NCBI GenBank assembly: GCA_030831605.1
Contig: JAURKU010000035.1
Coordinates: 1-34,806, forward strand
Length of the DNA: 34,806 bases
DNA from: Rhodoluna sp.
GTDB lineage: Bacteria; Actinomycetota; Actinomycetes; Actinomycetales; Microbacteriaceae
Direction of reading: 5' to 3'
The translations under genes and the position numbers were made by a program. The notes below the pieces were generated by a model that saw nothing but the letters and a program-made list of their open reading frames with translations, made no database searches and had not been told where the DNA came from. Positions 17,904-29,191 of the stretch are shown piece by piece. Every line of letters starts with the position of its first letter. Positions within the stretch are counted from its first letter, which is position 1.

Positions 17904-17935
17904 AGAATCCAGCTATTCCTAAGCCAGCAAACTAA

Positions 17936-19684
<1,749 letters not shown>

Positions 19685-19694
19685 TACTTGTTAG

Positions 19695-20420
19695 GTGCCT
19701 ACCTACCGAGACGAAGCAGTGGTTTTGCGCACCCACAAACTGGGTGAGGCTGATCGCATAGTTACTCTGCTTAGCCGTCGTCGTGGTCAAATTAGAGCAG
19801 TTGCTAAAGGCGTAAGAAGAACTGCTTCAAAACTTGGCGCTAGATTAGAACCCTTCATGGTGGTGGACCTGCAGTGTTACGAAGGTAAAAATCTAGATAC
19901 CGTCACTCAGGTTGAAATCATCGGGCCATACGGAGCGGCAATAAGTGATCAATACGACTCATTTACAGTGGCCAACGTAATTTGTGAAACCGCACTCAAG
20001 CTAACCGATGAAGAACCGGCTGGAAATCAGTATCTGCTATTAGTTGGTGCACTGCGTTCGCTGGCAAATAGAGAGCATCAGCCGCAGATGATTTTGAACT
20101 CCTATCTACTGAGATCACTTTCGATTGCCGGTTGGGCCCCGAATTTTGCTGAATGCACCACTTGTAATGAACCCGGTCCGCATCCGGCTTTTTATGTCCA
20201 AACTGGAGGAGTGGTCTGTCAAAGCTGCCTGACCCCGGCTGCAGCAATCATCGGAAAAGATGCAACGGTACTTTTAGCAGCCCTACTGGCCGGGGACTGG
20301 GAGATAGTCGAAAAAGCCAGCGATGCCGTTAAACTTTCAGCATCAGGAATAGTTAGCGCCTACACACAGTGGCATATCGATAAAGGCCTGAAATCGATTA
20401 ATCACCTGGAGCGTGAATGA
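19695..20420 (+). CDS. recO: DNA repair protein RecO
   Basis: Recombination mediator that loads RecA with RecR and anneals single strands. It has 241 residues: an N-terminal OB fold (YRDEAVVLRTHKLGEADRI, RRGQIRAVAKGVRRTASKLGARLEPF), a helical middle and a zinc-finger-like Cys set (CTTC and CQSC, about residues 154-177). The GTG start is 10 bases after leuA. TAATAC at 19682-19687 lies seven bases before it and could be a -10 for a leaderless message. The stop overlaps uppS by four bases. The recO-uppS pair is conserved in Actinobacteria. Confidence 0.94.
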   Translation: MPTYRDEAVVLRTHKLGEADRIVTLLSRRRGQIRAVAKGVRRTASKLGARLEPFMVVDLQCYEGKNLDTVTQVEIIGPYGAAISDQYDSFTVANVICETALKLTDEEPAGNQYLLLVGALRSLANREHQPQMILNSYLLRSLSIAGWAPNFAECTTCNEPGPHPAFYVQTGGVVCQSCLTPAAAIIGKDATVLLAALLAGDWEIVEKASDAVKLSASGIVSAYTQWHIDKGLKSINHLERE

Positions 20421-21154
20421 AAAAGCCTAAGTTCGCCGGCAATGTTCCAAGCCATGTTGCAATAGTTATGGACGGCAACGGGCGTTGGGCTAACGCTAGG
20501 GGACTAACCCGCGTTGAAGGTCACCGAGCTGGCGAAAGTGCGCTCATGGATGTCATCGAAGGGGCTATCCAAGCTGGAGTTAAGTATTTAACCGTGTTTG
20601 CCTTTTCAACGGAGAACTGGAAGCGATCTCCAGAGGAGGTCAAATTCTTGATGAACTATAACCGCGAAGTATTACTTCGGCGCAGAGACCAACTAGATGA
20701 CTGGAACGTTAAGATCCGCTGGGTTGGCACCAGACCTAGGTTATGGCCAAGTGTTATTGACCAACTAGTTGCTGCCGAAAAACTTACCAAAAACAACACT
20801 GGCTTAGTTTTTACGATGTGCGTGAACTACGGCGGTCGCGGCGAAATCATCGAGGCAATAAATCAAATGATTGAAGATAACAGCCAGGGTAAGCTTCCTG
20901 CCAAGATCACCGATAAAACAGTGCAGAAGTATCTACTGACCAAAGATCTTCCAGATGTTGACCTGTTCATTCGCTCAAGTGGTGAAAAACGGATCAGCAA
21001 CTTCCTACTTTGGCAATCGGCCTATGCCGAGTTCGTCTTTATGGATGTGCTTTGGCCTGATTTCAACAGAGAACACCTTTGGAGTGCTTTAGCCGAATAC
21101 ACCAAGCGCAATCGACGCTTTGGTAAAGCCGAGGATAGACCTAAGGGCAGGTAA
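20417..21154 (+). CDS. uppS: Long-chain cis-prenyl diphosphate synthase (UppS family)
   Basis: Makes the polyprenyl diphosphate carrier lipid for cell-wall synthesis; in Actinobacteria the product is often decaprenyl diphosphate. It has 245 residues with HVAIVMDGNGRWANARG near the N-terminus, YLTVFAFSTENWKRS in the middle, and LFIRSSGEKRISNFLLWQ then YAEFVF near 190-215, all cis-prenyltransferase signatures. The ATG lies in an ATGA overlap with recO. Chain length cannot be told from sequence alone. Confidence 0.95.
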   Translation: MKKPKFAGNVPSHVAIVMDGNGRWANARGLTRVEGHRAGESALMDVIEGAIQAGVKYLTVFAFSTENWKRSPEEVKFLMNYNREVLLRRRDQLDDWNVKIRWVGTRPRLWPSVIDQLVAAEKLTKNNTGLVFTMCVNYGGRGEIIEAINQMIEDNSQGKLPAKITDKTVQKYLLTKDLPDVDLFIRSSGEKRISNFLLWQSAYAEFVFMDVLWPDFNREHLWSALAEYTKRNRRFGKAEDRPKGR

Positions 21155-21169
21155 ACTAACTATCTGAGA

Positions 21170-21186
21170 CACCGTAGCCAACGGTG
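21170..21186 (+). promoter_or_regulatory. Small hairpin before glyS
   Basis: CACCGT (21170-21175), loop AGCCA, ACGGTG (21181-21186): a perfect 6-bp stem ending 7 bases before the AAGGGAG ribosome site of glyS. There is no T-run, so it is not an intrinsic terminator. It could be an mRNA leader structure or an operator. TAAACT at 21152-21157 is a possible -10 upstream. Confidence 0.35.
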
Positions 21187-21205
21187 CCTAACCAAGGGAG
21201 CATAA

Positions 21206-22585
21206 ATGGCAGCCCCAACACGCCTAGATTCAGTTATTTCTCTAGCAAAGCGCAGAGGCTTTGTTTTTCCAGCCGGTGAAATTTACGGTGGAACCCGTTC
21301 GGCCTGGGATTACGGACCGCTCGGAGTCGAACTCAAAGAAAACATCAAACGCCAGTGGTGGCAGTCAATTGTCAACAGCCGTGAAGACATTGTCGGTCTA
21401 GACTCCTCAGTTATTTTGCCGGAGAAGGTTTGGGAATCGTCTGGACATGTCAGAGAATTCGTCGATCCGCTAATTGAGTGCACATCCTGTCACAAGAGAT
21501 TTAGAGCCGATCACCTAGAAGAAGCCTTTGCTGAGAAAAAAGGCAGACAGCCGGCAAGTCTTGCAGAGGTGCCCTGCCCGAATTGTGGCAGCAAAGACAT
21601 CTGGACTGAACCAAAGCTTTTCAATGGACTACTAAAGACCTATCTTGGGCCAATTGAAGATGAGTCCGGACTTCACTATCTTCGACCGGAGACAGCCCAA
21701 GGCATTTTTGTCAACTTCGCGAACGTGCTCGGTGCTTCAAGAATGAAACCACCATTTGGTATCGGTCAAATCGGTAAATCTTTTAGAAACGAAATCACAC
21801 CGGGCAATTTCATCTTTAGAACTCGCGAGTTTGAACAGATGGAAATGGAATTCTTCGTCGAGCCGGGCACTGATGAGAGCTGGCACGAGTACTGGATCAA
21901 CGAGCGCTATAACTGGTATGTCAATTTAGGTATCAAACCAGATAACTTGCGCTTATTCGAGCACCCGAAGGAAAAACTCTCACACTATTCAAAACGGACA
22001 GTTGACATCGAGTATCGTTTTGGTTTTCAAGGAAGTGAGTTTGGTGAATTAGAGGGTATTGCTAATCGCACTGATTTCGACCTAACTATCCACTCCAAGG
22101 AATCAGGCGTTGATCTAAGCTACTTCGATCAAGCTAAAGGTGAGCGCTGGACTCCGTTTGTGATTGAGCCCGCCGCAGGTTTAACCAGGTCGCTAATGGC
22201 ATTCTTGGTTGATGCTTATGCCGAAGATGAAGCTCCAAACACCAAAGGTGGAGTCGATATTCGAACTGTGCTTCGTCTCGATTATCGACTATCTCCAGTC
22301 AAAGTTGCGGTACTTCCACTTTCTCGAAATGAAGATCTTTCCCCAGTGGCAAAAAACCTTGCTCAGGATCTTAGAAAGAATTGGAATGTTGATTTTGACG
22401 ATTCAGGTGCAATCGGAAGAAGATATCGTCGTCAGGACGAAATCGGAACACCATTTTGTGTCACAGTCGATTTCGACTCTCTAGAAGATCAAGCGGTAAC
22501 CGTCCGTGACCGCGACAGCATGGAACAGCAGCGAGTTGGCCTAGATCAGCTCAAGTCATACCTTGCTGCCAAACTAGTGTCCTAG
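21206..22585 (+). CDS. glyS: Glycyl-tRNA synthetase, single-chain type
   Basis: Class II aminoacyl-tRNA synthetase that charges tRNA-Gly, of the dimeric single-chain kind (glyQS) found in Actinobacteria and many Firmicutes. It has 459 residues. The start reads [28 protein letters not shown], spanning motif 1. A zinc site is formed by CTSC (near 95) and [50 protein letters not shown] (motif 2) and [14 protein letters not shown] (motif 3) are all in place, followed by the anticodon-binding domain. The ATG has a strong AAGGGAG site. No T-box structure is visible upstream. Confidence 0.97.
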   Translation: MAAPTRLDSVISLAKRRGFVFPAGEIYGGTRSAWDYGPLGVELKENIKRQWWQSIVNSREDIVGLDSSVILPEKVWESSGHVREFVDPLIECTSCHKRFRADHLEEAFAEKKGRQPASLAEVPCPNCGSKDIWTEPKLFNGLLKTYLGPIEDESGLHYLRPETAQGIFVNFANVLGASRMKPPFGIGQIGKSFRNEITPGNFIFRTREFEQMEMEFFVEPGTDESWHEYWINERYNWYVNLGIKPDNLRLFEHPKEKLSHYSKRTVDIEYRFGFQGSEFGELEGIANRTDFDLTIHSKESGVDLSYFDQAKGERWTPFVIEPAAGLTRSLMAFLVDAYAEDEAPNTKGGVDIRTVLRLDYRLSPVKVAVLPLSRNEDLSPVAKNLAQDLRKNWNVDFDDSGAIGRRYRRQDEIGTPFCVTVDFDSLEDQAVTVRDRDSMEQQRVGLDQLKSYLAAKLVS

Positions 22586-22596
22586 TAGGTCTTATT

Positions 22597-23751
22597 TTGC
22601 TCAAGTACGGTGCCATTTCGATTTCCACGCCAGTAGTGTTAGCTCCCATGGCGGGAATCACCAACACCGCGTTTCGAAGACTCTGCCGCGAATACGGGGG
22701 AGGTCTGTATGTCAGTGAAATGGTCACCTCGAGAGCCTTGGTTGAAAGAACTGAGGAGTCAATGCGCCTTATTGGTCACCACGAGAGCGAGAGCATTCGA
22801 TCTGTTCAGCTCTATGGGGTTGACCCCAAAACTATTGCCGAAGCAGTGACCATGCTGGTAGCCGAAAACAGAGCAGATCACATTGATCTCAACTTTGGTT
22901 GTCCGGTGCCTAAGGTCACCCGGAAAGGCGGCGGTGCAGCACTTCCGTATAAACAAGACTTGTTCCGCGCGATAGTCTCCAATGCTGTTCGAGCTGCGGG
23001 AGATATCCCGGTGACTGTGAAGATGCGAAAAGGCATTGATAGCAATCACCTTACATTTTTGGAATCTGGTAAAGCCGCCGCTGATGCAGGGGCCGCGGCA
23101 GTCGCACTACACGGCAGAACAGCAGCCGAGTATTACTCCGGTAATGCCGATTGGAACGCGATCTACGAATTAAAAGATGCGCTTCGAGATGTTCAGGTAC
23201 TCGGTAATGGTGATATCTGGTCGGCAGCAGATGCAATCAGAATGATGCGGCAAACCGGTGTCGACGGGGTTGTGGTTGGCAGAGGTTGCTTAGGTAGGCC
23301 TTGGTTATTTGCCGACCTGCAGAACGCTTTTGAGGAATATGCTCGGGATCCAAAATCCGATTTAGCAATCGATCCGGTGCAACCAACCCTCGGTGAAGTG
23401 GCCCAGGCGTTCAAACAGCACGCTCAGCTTTTAGTCGAGTTCTTCGAATCCGAAGAGCGAGCTTGCAGAGATATCAGAAAACATGTTGCCTGGTATTTCA
23501 AGGGTTATCCCGTTGGCGGAGAATTCCGTGCTGCTCTTGCACAGGTCGAGTCACTTGCCCAGATGGATGACCTGCTCGGCAGTCTAGACTGGTCGCTACC
23601 GTATCCTGGTGAACTAGCAGAGGGCCCGAGAGGAAGACTCGGCGGTGCCAAGGTTTGTGCTTTGCCAGAAAATTGGTTGAACTCTAGAGAACTTGAAGGT
23701 GATCAGCGCAGAATGTTGAGCGAGGCTGAGTTAGGGGTATCCGGCGGATGA
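22597..23751 (+). CDS. dusB: tRNA-dihydrouridine synthase DusB
   Basis: FMN-dependent enzyme that reduces uridines in tRNA. The 384-residue TIM barrel begins VVLAPMAGITNTAFRRLCREYG, has the substrate and active-site region IDLNFGCPVPKVTRKGGGAAL with the catalytic Cys in GCP, and further GNGDIW and VVGRGCLGRPWLF phosphate-binding motifs. The C-terminal helical domain follows. The start is TTG 22597, with AGTAGG upstream. The end overlaps dgt by four bases. The dusB-dgt-dnaG order is standard for Actinobacteria. Confidence 0.95.
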   Translation: MLKYGAISISTPVVLAPMAGITNTAFRRLCREYGGGLYVSEMVTSRALVERTEESMRLIGHHESESIRSVQLYGVDPKTIAEAVTMLVAENRADHIDLNFGCPVPKVTRKGGGAALPYKQDLFRAIVSNAVRAAGDIPVTVKMRKGIDSNHLTFLESGKAAADAGAAAVALHGRTAAEYYSGNADWNAIYELKDALRDVQVLGNGDIWSAADAIRMMRQTGVDGVVVGRGCLGRPWLFADLQNAFEEYARDPKSDLAIDPVQPTLGEVAQAFKQHAQLLVEFFESEERACRDIRKHVAWYFKGYPVGGEFRAALAQVESLAQMDDLLGSLDWSLPYPGELAEGPRGRLGGAKVCALPENWLNSRELEGDQRRMLSEAELGVSGG

Positions 23752-25010
23752 GCCAGAACTACTCAGATCAAGACAGGGAACGCCTACTCAAGGAAAGTGG
23801 CACCGGTCGCTCGGCTAGAACAGAATTTGCTAGAGATCGGGCTCGGATAGTTCATTCGTCTTCGCTTAGGCGGCTTGGGGCAAAGACACAGGTGCTGAAA
23901 CCTGGACAGAGCGATTTTGCTAGGACCAGATTGACTCACTCGCTTGAAGTAGCTCAGGTTGGTCGAGAGATGGCGGTTGAATTCGGAGTTGATCCGGATG
24001 TTGTAGATTCTGCCTGCCTAGCTCACGATCTTGGGCACCCGCCATTTGGTCATAATGGAGAAAAAGCACTTAATGATTGGGCAAAAGATTTTGGTGGCTT
24101 CGAAGGCAATGCTCAAACCCTTCGCATCCTTACTCGAATTGAGCAAAAGGTTTATTCGGAGGAGGGTATAGCATTTGGGCTAAACCTAACCAGAGCAACC
24201 CTTGATGCCTGCTGCAAGTATCCGTGGACCGCAGAAAATGCAGTTCCAGATTTTGGTGCCGATAGATCGCTGAAATTCGGTGTCTATCAAGACGATGTTC
24301 CGGTTTTTGACTGGATACGTGCCGGGGCACCAGATAACCTAAAGTGCTTTGAAGCTCAAATCATGGATTTCAGTGATGATGTTGCCTACTCGGTACATGA
24401 TTTCGAAGATGCAGTTTTTGAAGGATTAGTAACCCTTGATCAACTTAATAACTCGGAGGATGCCTTGGTCACCGAGATTGAAAGATGGAATGGTTCAAGA
24501 ATTCCTCGTTTCGAACTAGCTGAGGCCTTTAATCGGCTTCAGGCTAATCCAAACTGGCTAAAACAATGGTCGGGAACTCCAAGGCAAGCGGCCCAACTGA
24601 AGAATCTAACTTCTTCGGTTATCGGAAGTTTTGTTTCTAGAACGACGGAGGCAACATTCCGCGCGAATCCAGAAAGCACCTTTGCAAGGTACACAGCGGA
24701 TGTCGTAGTTCCAAATGAGGTTGCCGCCGAGATAGCAATTTTCAAAGGCATAGTGTCTTACTTTCTTATGTCAGCGGTTAGATACAAAGATCACTATGCC
24801 TGGCAACGTTCTGTGCTTAGCGAATTAGCCGACGTCTTACTAGCTTCCAATGGCGAACATCTTGATCCGTTTAACAAATTGCAATGGGAAAAGGCTAGAG
24901 ATGAGCAGGAAAAACACCGAGTAATTGTCGATCAGATAGCGGTGCTTACTGATTCTTCAGCTCTAAATATGCACCACAGGCTAATTGGTTCGATCGGAGA
25001 GGCTGAGTAA
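23748..25010 (+). CDS. dgt: dGTPase-like HD-domain triphosphohydrolase
   Basis: Deoxyguanosinetriphosphate triphosphohydrolase-like protein, expected to hydrolyse dNTPs to deoxynucleosides plus triphosphate. In 420 residues the HD motifs are clear: RTRLTHSLEVAQVGREMA (His near 65), CLAHDLGHPPFGHNGEKAL (HD near 94) and MDFSDDVAYSVHDFEDA (third metal Asp). N-terminal RARIVHSSSLRRLGAKTQV is also typical. Overlaps dusB by four bases and abuts dnaG without a gap, which places nucleotide-pool control next to primase. Confidence 0.94.
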   Translation: MSQNYSDQDRERLLKESGTGRSARTEFARDRARIVHSSSLRRLGAKTQVLKPGQSDFARTRLTHSLEVAQVGREMAVEFGVDPDVVDSACLAHDLGHPPFGHNGEKALNDWAKDFGGFEGNAQTLRILTRIEQKVYSEEGIAFGLNLTRATLDACCKYPWTAENAVPDFGADRSLKFGVYQDDVPVFDWIRAGAPDNLKCFEAQIMDFSDDVAYSVHDFEDAVFEGLVTLDQLNNSEDALVTEIERWNGSRIPRFELAEAFNRLQANPNWLKQWSGTPRQAAQLKNLTSSVIGSFVSRTTEATFRANPESTFARYTADVVVPNEVAAEIAIFKGIVSYFLMSAVRYKDHYAWQRSVLSELADVLLASNGEHLDPFNKLQWEKARDEQEKHRVIVDQIAVLTDSSALNMHHRLIGSIGEAE

Positions 25011-26870
25011 ATGGCCGGCCGAATCCCGCAGCGCGATATCGAACAGATCAAACAGCGTATCAGCATCGCCGATGTGGTCGGCGAATATGTCCAGTTAAAA
25101 TTAGCCGGCGTTGGCTCGCTCAAAGGCCTGTGTCCATTCCACGACGAGAAATCACCATCGTTTAACGTTCGTGGCGATCAGGGCTTTTATCACTGCTTTG
25201 GTTGCGGTGAGGGAGGCGATGTCTATAAGTTCTTGCAAAAGCTGGAGAACATCACCTTCTACGAAGCAGTCGAGAAATGTGCGGCAAAGATTTCCTACCA
25301 AATCCAGTATGAATCTGGATCTCGTGATGACTCGGTAAACCGCGGCAGATTACTTGCTGCCAACGAAGCGGCGGCAAAGTTTTTCGCTGAACAGCTAAAC
25401 TCAGCGGAAGCGCAGGAGGCAAGGAATTTTCTTAGTACTCGAAACTTTGATAAGGCCGCGGCTGAATTATTCGGCATTGGCTATGCGCCAAAGTCATGGA
25501 CTGCTCTAACTGATCATTTGAAAGCGCAAGGCTTCACCGAAGAGGAATTGATCAAAGTTGACCTTTTGGTGGCCAAAGAAGGAAAGAGATACGACAAGTT
25601 TCGCGGCAGATTGATCTGGCCGATTCGCGATGCAACAAACGCCGTGATTGGATTTGGTGCCAGAAAGATCTACGAAGATGATCCACTTGCCAAATACATC
25701 AACACTTCTGAGACGCCGGTTTACCACAAATCCCAAGTTCTCTACGGGCTTGATTTAGCCAAGAAAGAGATAGTCCAAAACCGCCAGGTTGTCGTAGTTG
25801 AAGGTTATACCGATGTGATGGCATGTCATCTTGCTGGGATTAAAACAGCAGTTGCTACATGTGGTACGGCATTCGGCGATGATCACATCCGGCGAATCAA
25901 TCAACTATTTGGCTCATCCGATCAAGCTGCTTCGGTGATTTTTACCTTCGACCCCGATGCTGCCGGCCAGAAAGCCGCCATGCGGGCATTTGAGTCATCA
26001 TCGAAGTTCATCGCTTCAACATTCGTAGCAATTGGGCCAGAAGGACTAGATCCCTGCGACTTACGTATAAAGCAAGGCGATCAGGCGATTGCCAACATGA
26101 TTTCCAGCCGTAGACCGATATATGAGTTTGCCTTGGATCAGAAAATTTCTGGGCACGACTTGACGACTTACCCAGGAAGACTTTCTGCCGCAACCGCAGC
26201 AGTTCCAGTTCTGGCAAAGCTAAGTGACTTAGGTGCAAGAGAACAATACGTCCGGATCCTGGCTGCCAAGGTTCAGCTATCGGCTGATGAAATTAACCGC
26301 CTACTCTCACAAGAGTTGACTAGACAAAGATCGCAGGCCGTGCAGTCGAGTCGTCGAGGCGATTATGACCCGGTCGAACCCGCCCAGGCCGATGACCAGC
26401 CTGAGTTTCCAGCACCAAATCTAAATGACGCAAACACCAGATTTGAGCAAGAGGTATTAGCAGTGTTGCTGCAGATTCCAATTGCTTGGAACCAGGAACA
26501 GATTAACCAAGTTTGCGGAGAGCTGTTTGCAGCTCTGAGCTATAACGTAATTGCCCAAGCGGTTAGGGCGTCTGCAGCACAACTTGCAGAGCCAAATTGG
26601 ATTGACCGAATTCTGCAGAATACGCCTGATCCGCTTCATTCATTGATTCGATCAATCGCCGCGAAGCCGCTTCCCGTTTCCAGCGCAGATCAAGCGAAGG
26701 ATTACGCGGAAGGTGTAATCAATGCGGCCATCAAGAAAATACTTGTTCGCGATAGAGCAGCCATGATTAGTGCGCTGGCTCTAATCGATAAGGAATCTAA
26801 CCCAGAGCAACACGGTAAGGTGCAGCGAGATTTGGTTTCTCTAGAAGAGAAAATCAGGGCCTTGGCGTGA
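25011..26870 (+). CDS. dnaG: DNA primase
   Basis: Synthesises RNA primers at the replication fork. It has 619 residues. The N-terminal zinc domain (about 35-70) has CPFHDEKSPSF and YHCFGCGEGG. The RNA-polymerase core contains the TOPRIM domain with VVVVEGYTDVMACHLAG (about 260-276) and FTFDPDAAGQKAA. A C-terminal helical DnaB-binding region follows a linker around residue 450-470. The ATG comes directly after the dgt stop. It overlaps the next gene by four bases. Confidence 0.96.
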   Translation: MAGRIPQRDIEQIKQRISIADVVGEYVQLKLAGVGSLKGLCPFHDEKSPSFNVRGDQGFYHCFGCGEGGDVYKFLQKLENITFYEAVEKCAAKISYQIQYESGSRDDSVNRGRLLAANEAAAKFFAEQLNSAEAQEARNFLSTRNFDKAAAELFGIGYAPKSWTALTDHLKAQGFTEEELIKVDLLVAKEGKRYDKFRGRLIWPIRDATNAVIGFGARKIYEDDPLAKYINTSETPVYHKSQVLYGLDLAKKEIVQNRQVVVVEGYTDVMACHLAGIKTAVATCGTAFGDDHIRRINQLFGSSDQAASVIFTFDPDAAGQKAAMRAFESSSKFIASTFVAIGPEGLDPCDLRIKQGDQAIANMISSRRPIYEFALDQKISGHDLTTYPGRLSAATAAVPVLAKLSDLGAREQYVRILAAKVQLSADEINRLLSQELTRQRSQAVQSSRRGDYDPVEPAQADDQPEFPAPNLNDANTRFEQEVLAVLLQIPIAWNQEQINQVCGELFAALSYNVIAQAVRASAAQLAEPNWIDRILQNTPDPLHSLIRSIAAKPLPVSSADQAKDYAEGVINAAIKKILVRDRAAMISALALIDKESNPEQHGKVQRDLVSLEEKIRALA

Positions 26871-27787
26871 GCATAGATAAAACCAAGGTAAGTATTCTGC
26901 CGAAGAGTTTTCCTGACTATGAAAAGGCAGTATTTGAATCCGGTTCCCAATTGAGCGAATTGGATGAATCGGTGGGGGCTTTGATTTGGACAGCTTACGC
27001 CGATCCGGAAGGGCTATTCAAAACTATCCAAGAGAACCCGCAGTTAGAGTTTGTGCAATTGCCTTTCGCTGGAGTCGATGCTTTCAGTGAGGTAATCCAA
27101 CTACCAGTTCGCTTCGCCTGCGCTAAGGGCTCCTATCGGGAGCCGGTAGCTGAGCACGCACTTATGCTTTCTATGGCCCTTGGCAGAGTTTTACCTGAGC
27201 GAATAAAGGCAACGAGTTGGGGAAGAAAGCATGCCGACTCGCTGTATGACGCTAATGTTCTGATAATTGGAGGTGGCGGCATCACGGAGGAGCTAATTAA
27301 GCTCCTCGGCCCGTTTAGAGCCAACATAACAGTGGTTAGAAACCGGCAGATCCCGCTAGAAGGCGCAGCTAAGGTGACCACCTTGGAGCATCTTGATGCT
27401 GAGTTGGCTATGGCGGATTGGGTTATTTTGGCCTGCTCGCTTACCGATAAGACCAAGGGCCTTTTTGACCAACGACGGTTTAGCCAAATGAAGTCGACAG
27501 CATATCTAGTCAACATAGCCAGAGGCGCAGTAGTAGTCACCGAGGACTTAGTTCTTGCCCTAAATAGCGGCCTTATCGCTGGAGCAGGCGTCGATGTAAC
27601 AGATCCTGAGCCGTTGCCGGATGGTCATCCGCTCTGGAGTGCGAAAAACGTCATCATCACCCCGCACACGGCCGATACCAACGCCCAGGTAGTCAGGATG
27701 TTTTCTCTGAGAATCAAGCAGAACCTAGCCGCGTACCAGGGCAAAGGGGACTGGGTTGGCTTGGTTGACCCGATACTTGGTTACTAA
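26867..27787 (+). CDS. D-isomer-specific 2-hydroxyacid dehydrogenase
   Basis: NAD(P)-dependent oxidoreductase of the 2-hydroxyacid dehydrogenase family, 306 residues. The Rossmann glycine motif is VLIIGGGGITEELI (131-144). The catalytic triad is present: Arg219 in NIARGAVV, Glu248 in DPEPLPDGHPLW, and His267 in ITPHTAD. The substrate is unknown; the SerA label (phosphoglycerate dehydrogenase) should be avoided because there is no ACT regulatory domain. The GTG start overlaps dnaG by four bases, so it is read with the primase operon, although no functional link is evident. Confidence 0.88.
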   Translation: MSIDKTKVSILPKSFPDYEKAVFESGSQLSELDESVGALIWTAYADPEGLFKTIQENPQLEFVQLPFAGVDAFSEVIQLPVRFACAKGSYREPVAEHALMLSMALGRVLPERIKATSWGRKHADSLYDANVLIIGGGGITEELIKLLGPFRANITVVRNRQIPLEGAAKVTTLEHLDAELAMADWVILACSLTDKTKGLFDQRRFSQMKSTAYLVNIARGAVVVTEDLVLALNSGLIAGAGVDVTDPEPLPDGHPLWSAKNVIITPHTADTNAQVVRMFSLRIKQNLAAYQGKGDWVGLVDPILGY

Positions 27788-27833
27788 GCCATCAATATTT
27801 GATAAAGTATTCAAGTTGCCCTAAACGGCACAT

Positions 27834-27909
27834 TCCTCGGTAGCTCAATTGGCAGAGCAATCGGCTGTTAACCGATAGGTTCTTGGTTCGAGTCCAAGCC
27901 GGGGAGCCA
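27834..27909 (+). tRNA. tRNA-Asn (anticodon GTT), CCA encoded
   Basis: Full cloverleaf read by eye. Acceptor arm TCCTCGG (27834-27840) with CCGGGGA (27899-27905), one T-G pair, then discriminator G and encoded CCA (27907-27909). D arm GCTC/GAGC, anticodon stem ATCGG/CCGAT around CTGTTAA with anticodon GTT at 27867-27869, T arm CTTGG/CCAAG. It lies between the dehydrogenase and the sensor-kinase-like gene. Confidence 0.97.
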
Positions 27910-27935
27910 AATAAATAGGCCCTTTTGGAGACCAA

Positions 27936-29189
27936 ATGTTTCTTTGGATTCGTGACCAGAAGTGGCTCCCCGCCATATTGGTGGCCATAGCCTGCTTTCT
28001 TGTCTTCGGTGGAATGGATTTATCTCTGCAGGGGACAACTACTCTGATTTCCTCGGTAGTTTTGGCTGCGTCAATTGCAGTATCTCGAGCGCTACCTTGG
28101 TTTGGAATTGGTCTTTTTTCTATTGGACTGGTTGGGCCAATTCTTGGGGGTCTCGAACCGCAAGTTAGCCAGCTAAATGCCTGCGTGGCAATTTTCCTCC
28201 TGGCAACTTTCGCCAACAAAGTTGTGCGGTTGGTTGGCTTAGCACTAAACATTCTGGTTGGTTCAACTGTTTATTTCTGGTTTGTCTTCACATTGCCTGT
28301 CGAATCATCTTTGTATGGAGTTGAGCTGCCAACCGGTGATGCCAAGATTGCTATCGCGATTGCTGGCTTCATCGCACTGATTGCTATAAATGCCAATGCA
28401 TGGTTCATGGGACGTCTTCTATACGCTCAACTTTTCCACGTAGGTACTGAAGTTGATGTTGCCCTGATGGAAACTAAGCTAGCTAGTGCGCAAATGGGTC
28501 TTGCCGAGCAGGATCGCAGATTCGGGATCGCAAAGGATGTAACAGAACTTCTTTTGGAACAGACCAGCGCGAACCTTATTGCTTCCGAATCCGGCGGTTA
28601 CGCCCTAAAGGCTGACCCTACTGCCGCGCCTCGAATCCTGGAAACCCTGCATGCGGGTATAAAAAAGTCCTTTAGTGAAATACGAAGGCTCTCAGACTTA
28701 CTTGCCTTACAAGATCGAAAGGCATTTGCTTTACCAGGGATCAGGGATCTAAACCCACTATTTATTAGTTACCGAGAGTTTGGTTACGGGGTTACCTTTA
28801 GAGAGACCGGTAACCCGCTTGAACTAAATGACGGTATGGCTCTGGTGATTTATCGAGTAGTTTATGACAGCCTCGAAAACACCAGAAAACATGCTCCAGT
28901 GAACACCGGTGTCGATGTTGATTTCATCTGGAAAGATACAGCGCTTCAGATTCTTATCAAGGATAACGGGGAAGAGATAAGACGTGAGCTAGCTCAAGAG
29001 CTAAACACCTACACGGTAAGCGATGATCAGAAGGCGCTGGTTGAGCATCTAAGTGGTCCTGGCCTCACCGCCATGATGGAACGCGTTGCCTTATTCGAAG
29101 GAACTATTGAGTTTGCCCGAGTGCCCGGGGTAGGTTTTACGGTTTCAGCAGCATTTCCAAATGTTCTAAAGCACTCGAAAGGCAAATAA
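27936..29189 (+). CDS. Sensor histidine kinase-like protein without canonical phosphoacceptor His
   Basis: NarL-family-type sensor, 417 residues. The N-terminal half (about 11-160) has five or so hydrophobic segments and no obvious extracellular sensor domain. A coiled region (about 175-260) aligns by eye with the HisKA_3 dimerisation domain, but where the family has I-A-R-E-L-H-D this protein has IAKDVTE (198-204), with Thr203 in place of the phosphorylated His. The ATPase domain looks intact: N box SLENTRKHA (Asn315), G1 IKDNGEE (Asp343), and GPGLTAMMERV (374-384). It may bind ATP without being a normal autokinase. ATG start with GGAG upstream; the stop is two bases before the partner regulator gene. 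Confidence 0.8.
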   Translation: MFLWIRDQKWLPAILVAIACFLVFGGMDLSLQGTTTLISSVVLAASIAVSRALPWFGIGLFSIGLVGPILGGLEPQVSQLNACVAIFLLATFANKVVRLVGLALNILVGSTVYFWFVFTLPVESSLYGVELPTGDAKIAIAIAGFIALIAINANAWFMGRLLYAQLFHVGTEVDVALMETKLASAQMGLAEQDRRFGIAKDVTELLLEQTSANLIASESGGYALKADPTAAPRILETLHAGIKKSFSEIRRLSDLLALQDRKAFALPGIRDLNPLFISYREFGYGVTFRETGNPLELNDGMALVIYRVVYDSLENTRKHAPVNTGVDVDFIWKDTALQILIKDNGEEIRRELAQELNTYTVSDDQKALVEHLSGPGLTAMMERVALFEGTIEFARVPGVGFTVSAAFPNVLKHSKGK

Positions 29190-29191
29190 GG

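Noticed and set aside
21155-21205. T-box before glyS
   Set aside because: The gap is only 51 bases, far too short for a T-box; only a 6-bp hairpin is present.
27790-27803. Hairpin ATCAA/TTGAT as terminator of the dehydrogenase gene
   Set aside because: Only five AT-rich pairs with a three-base loop and no T-run; likely chance.
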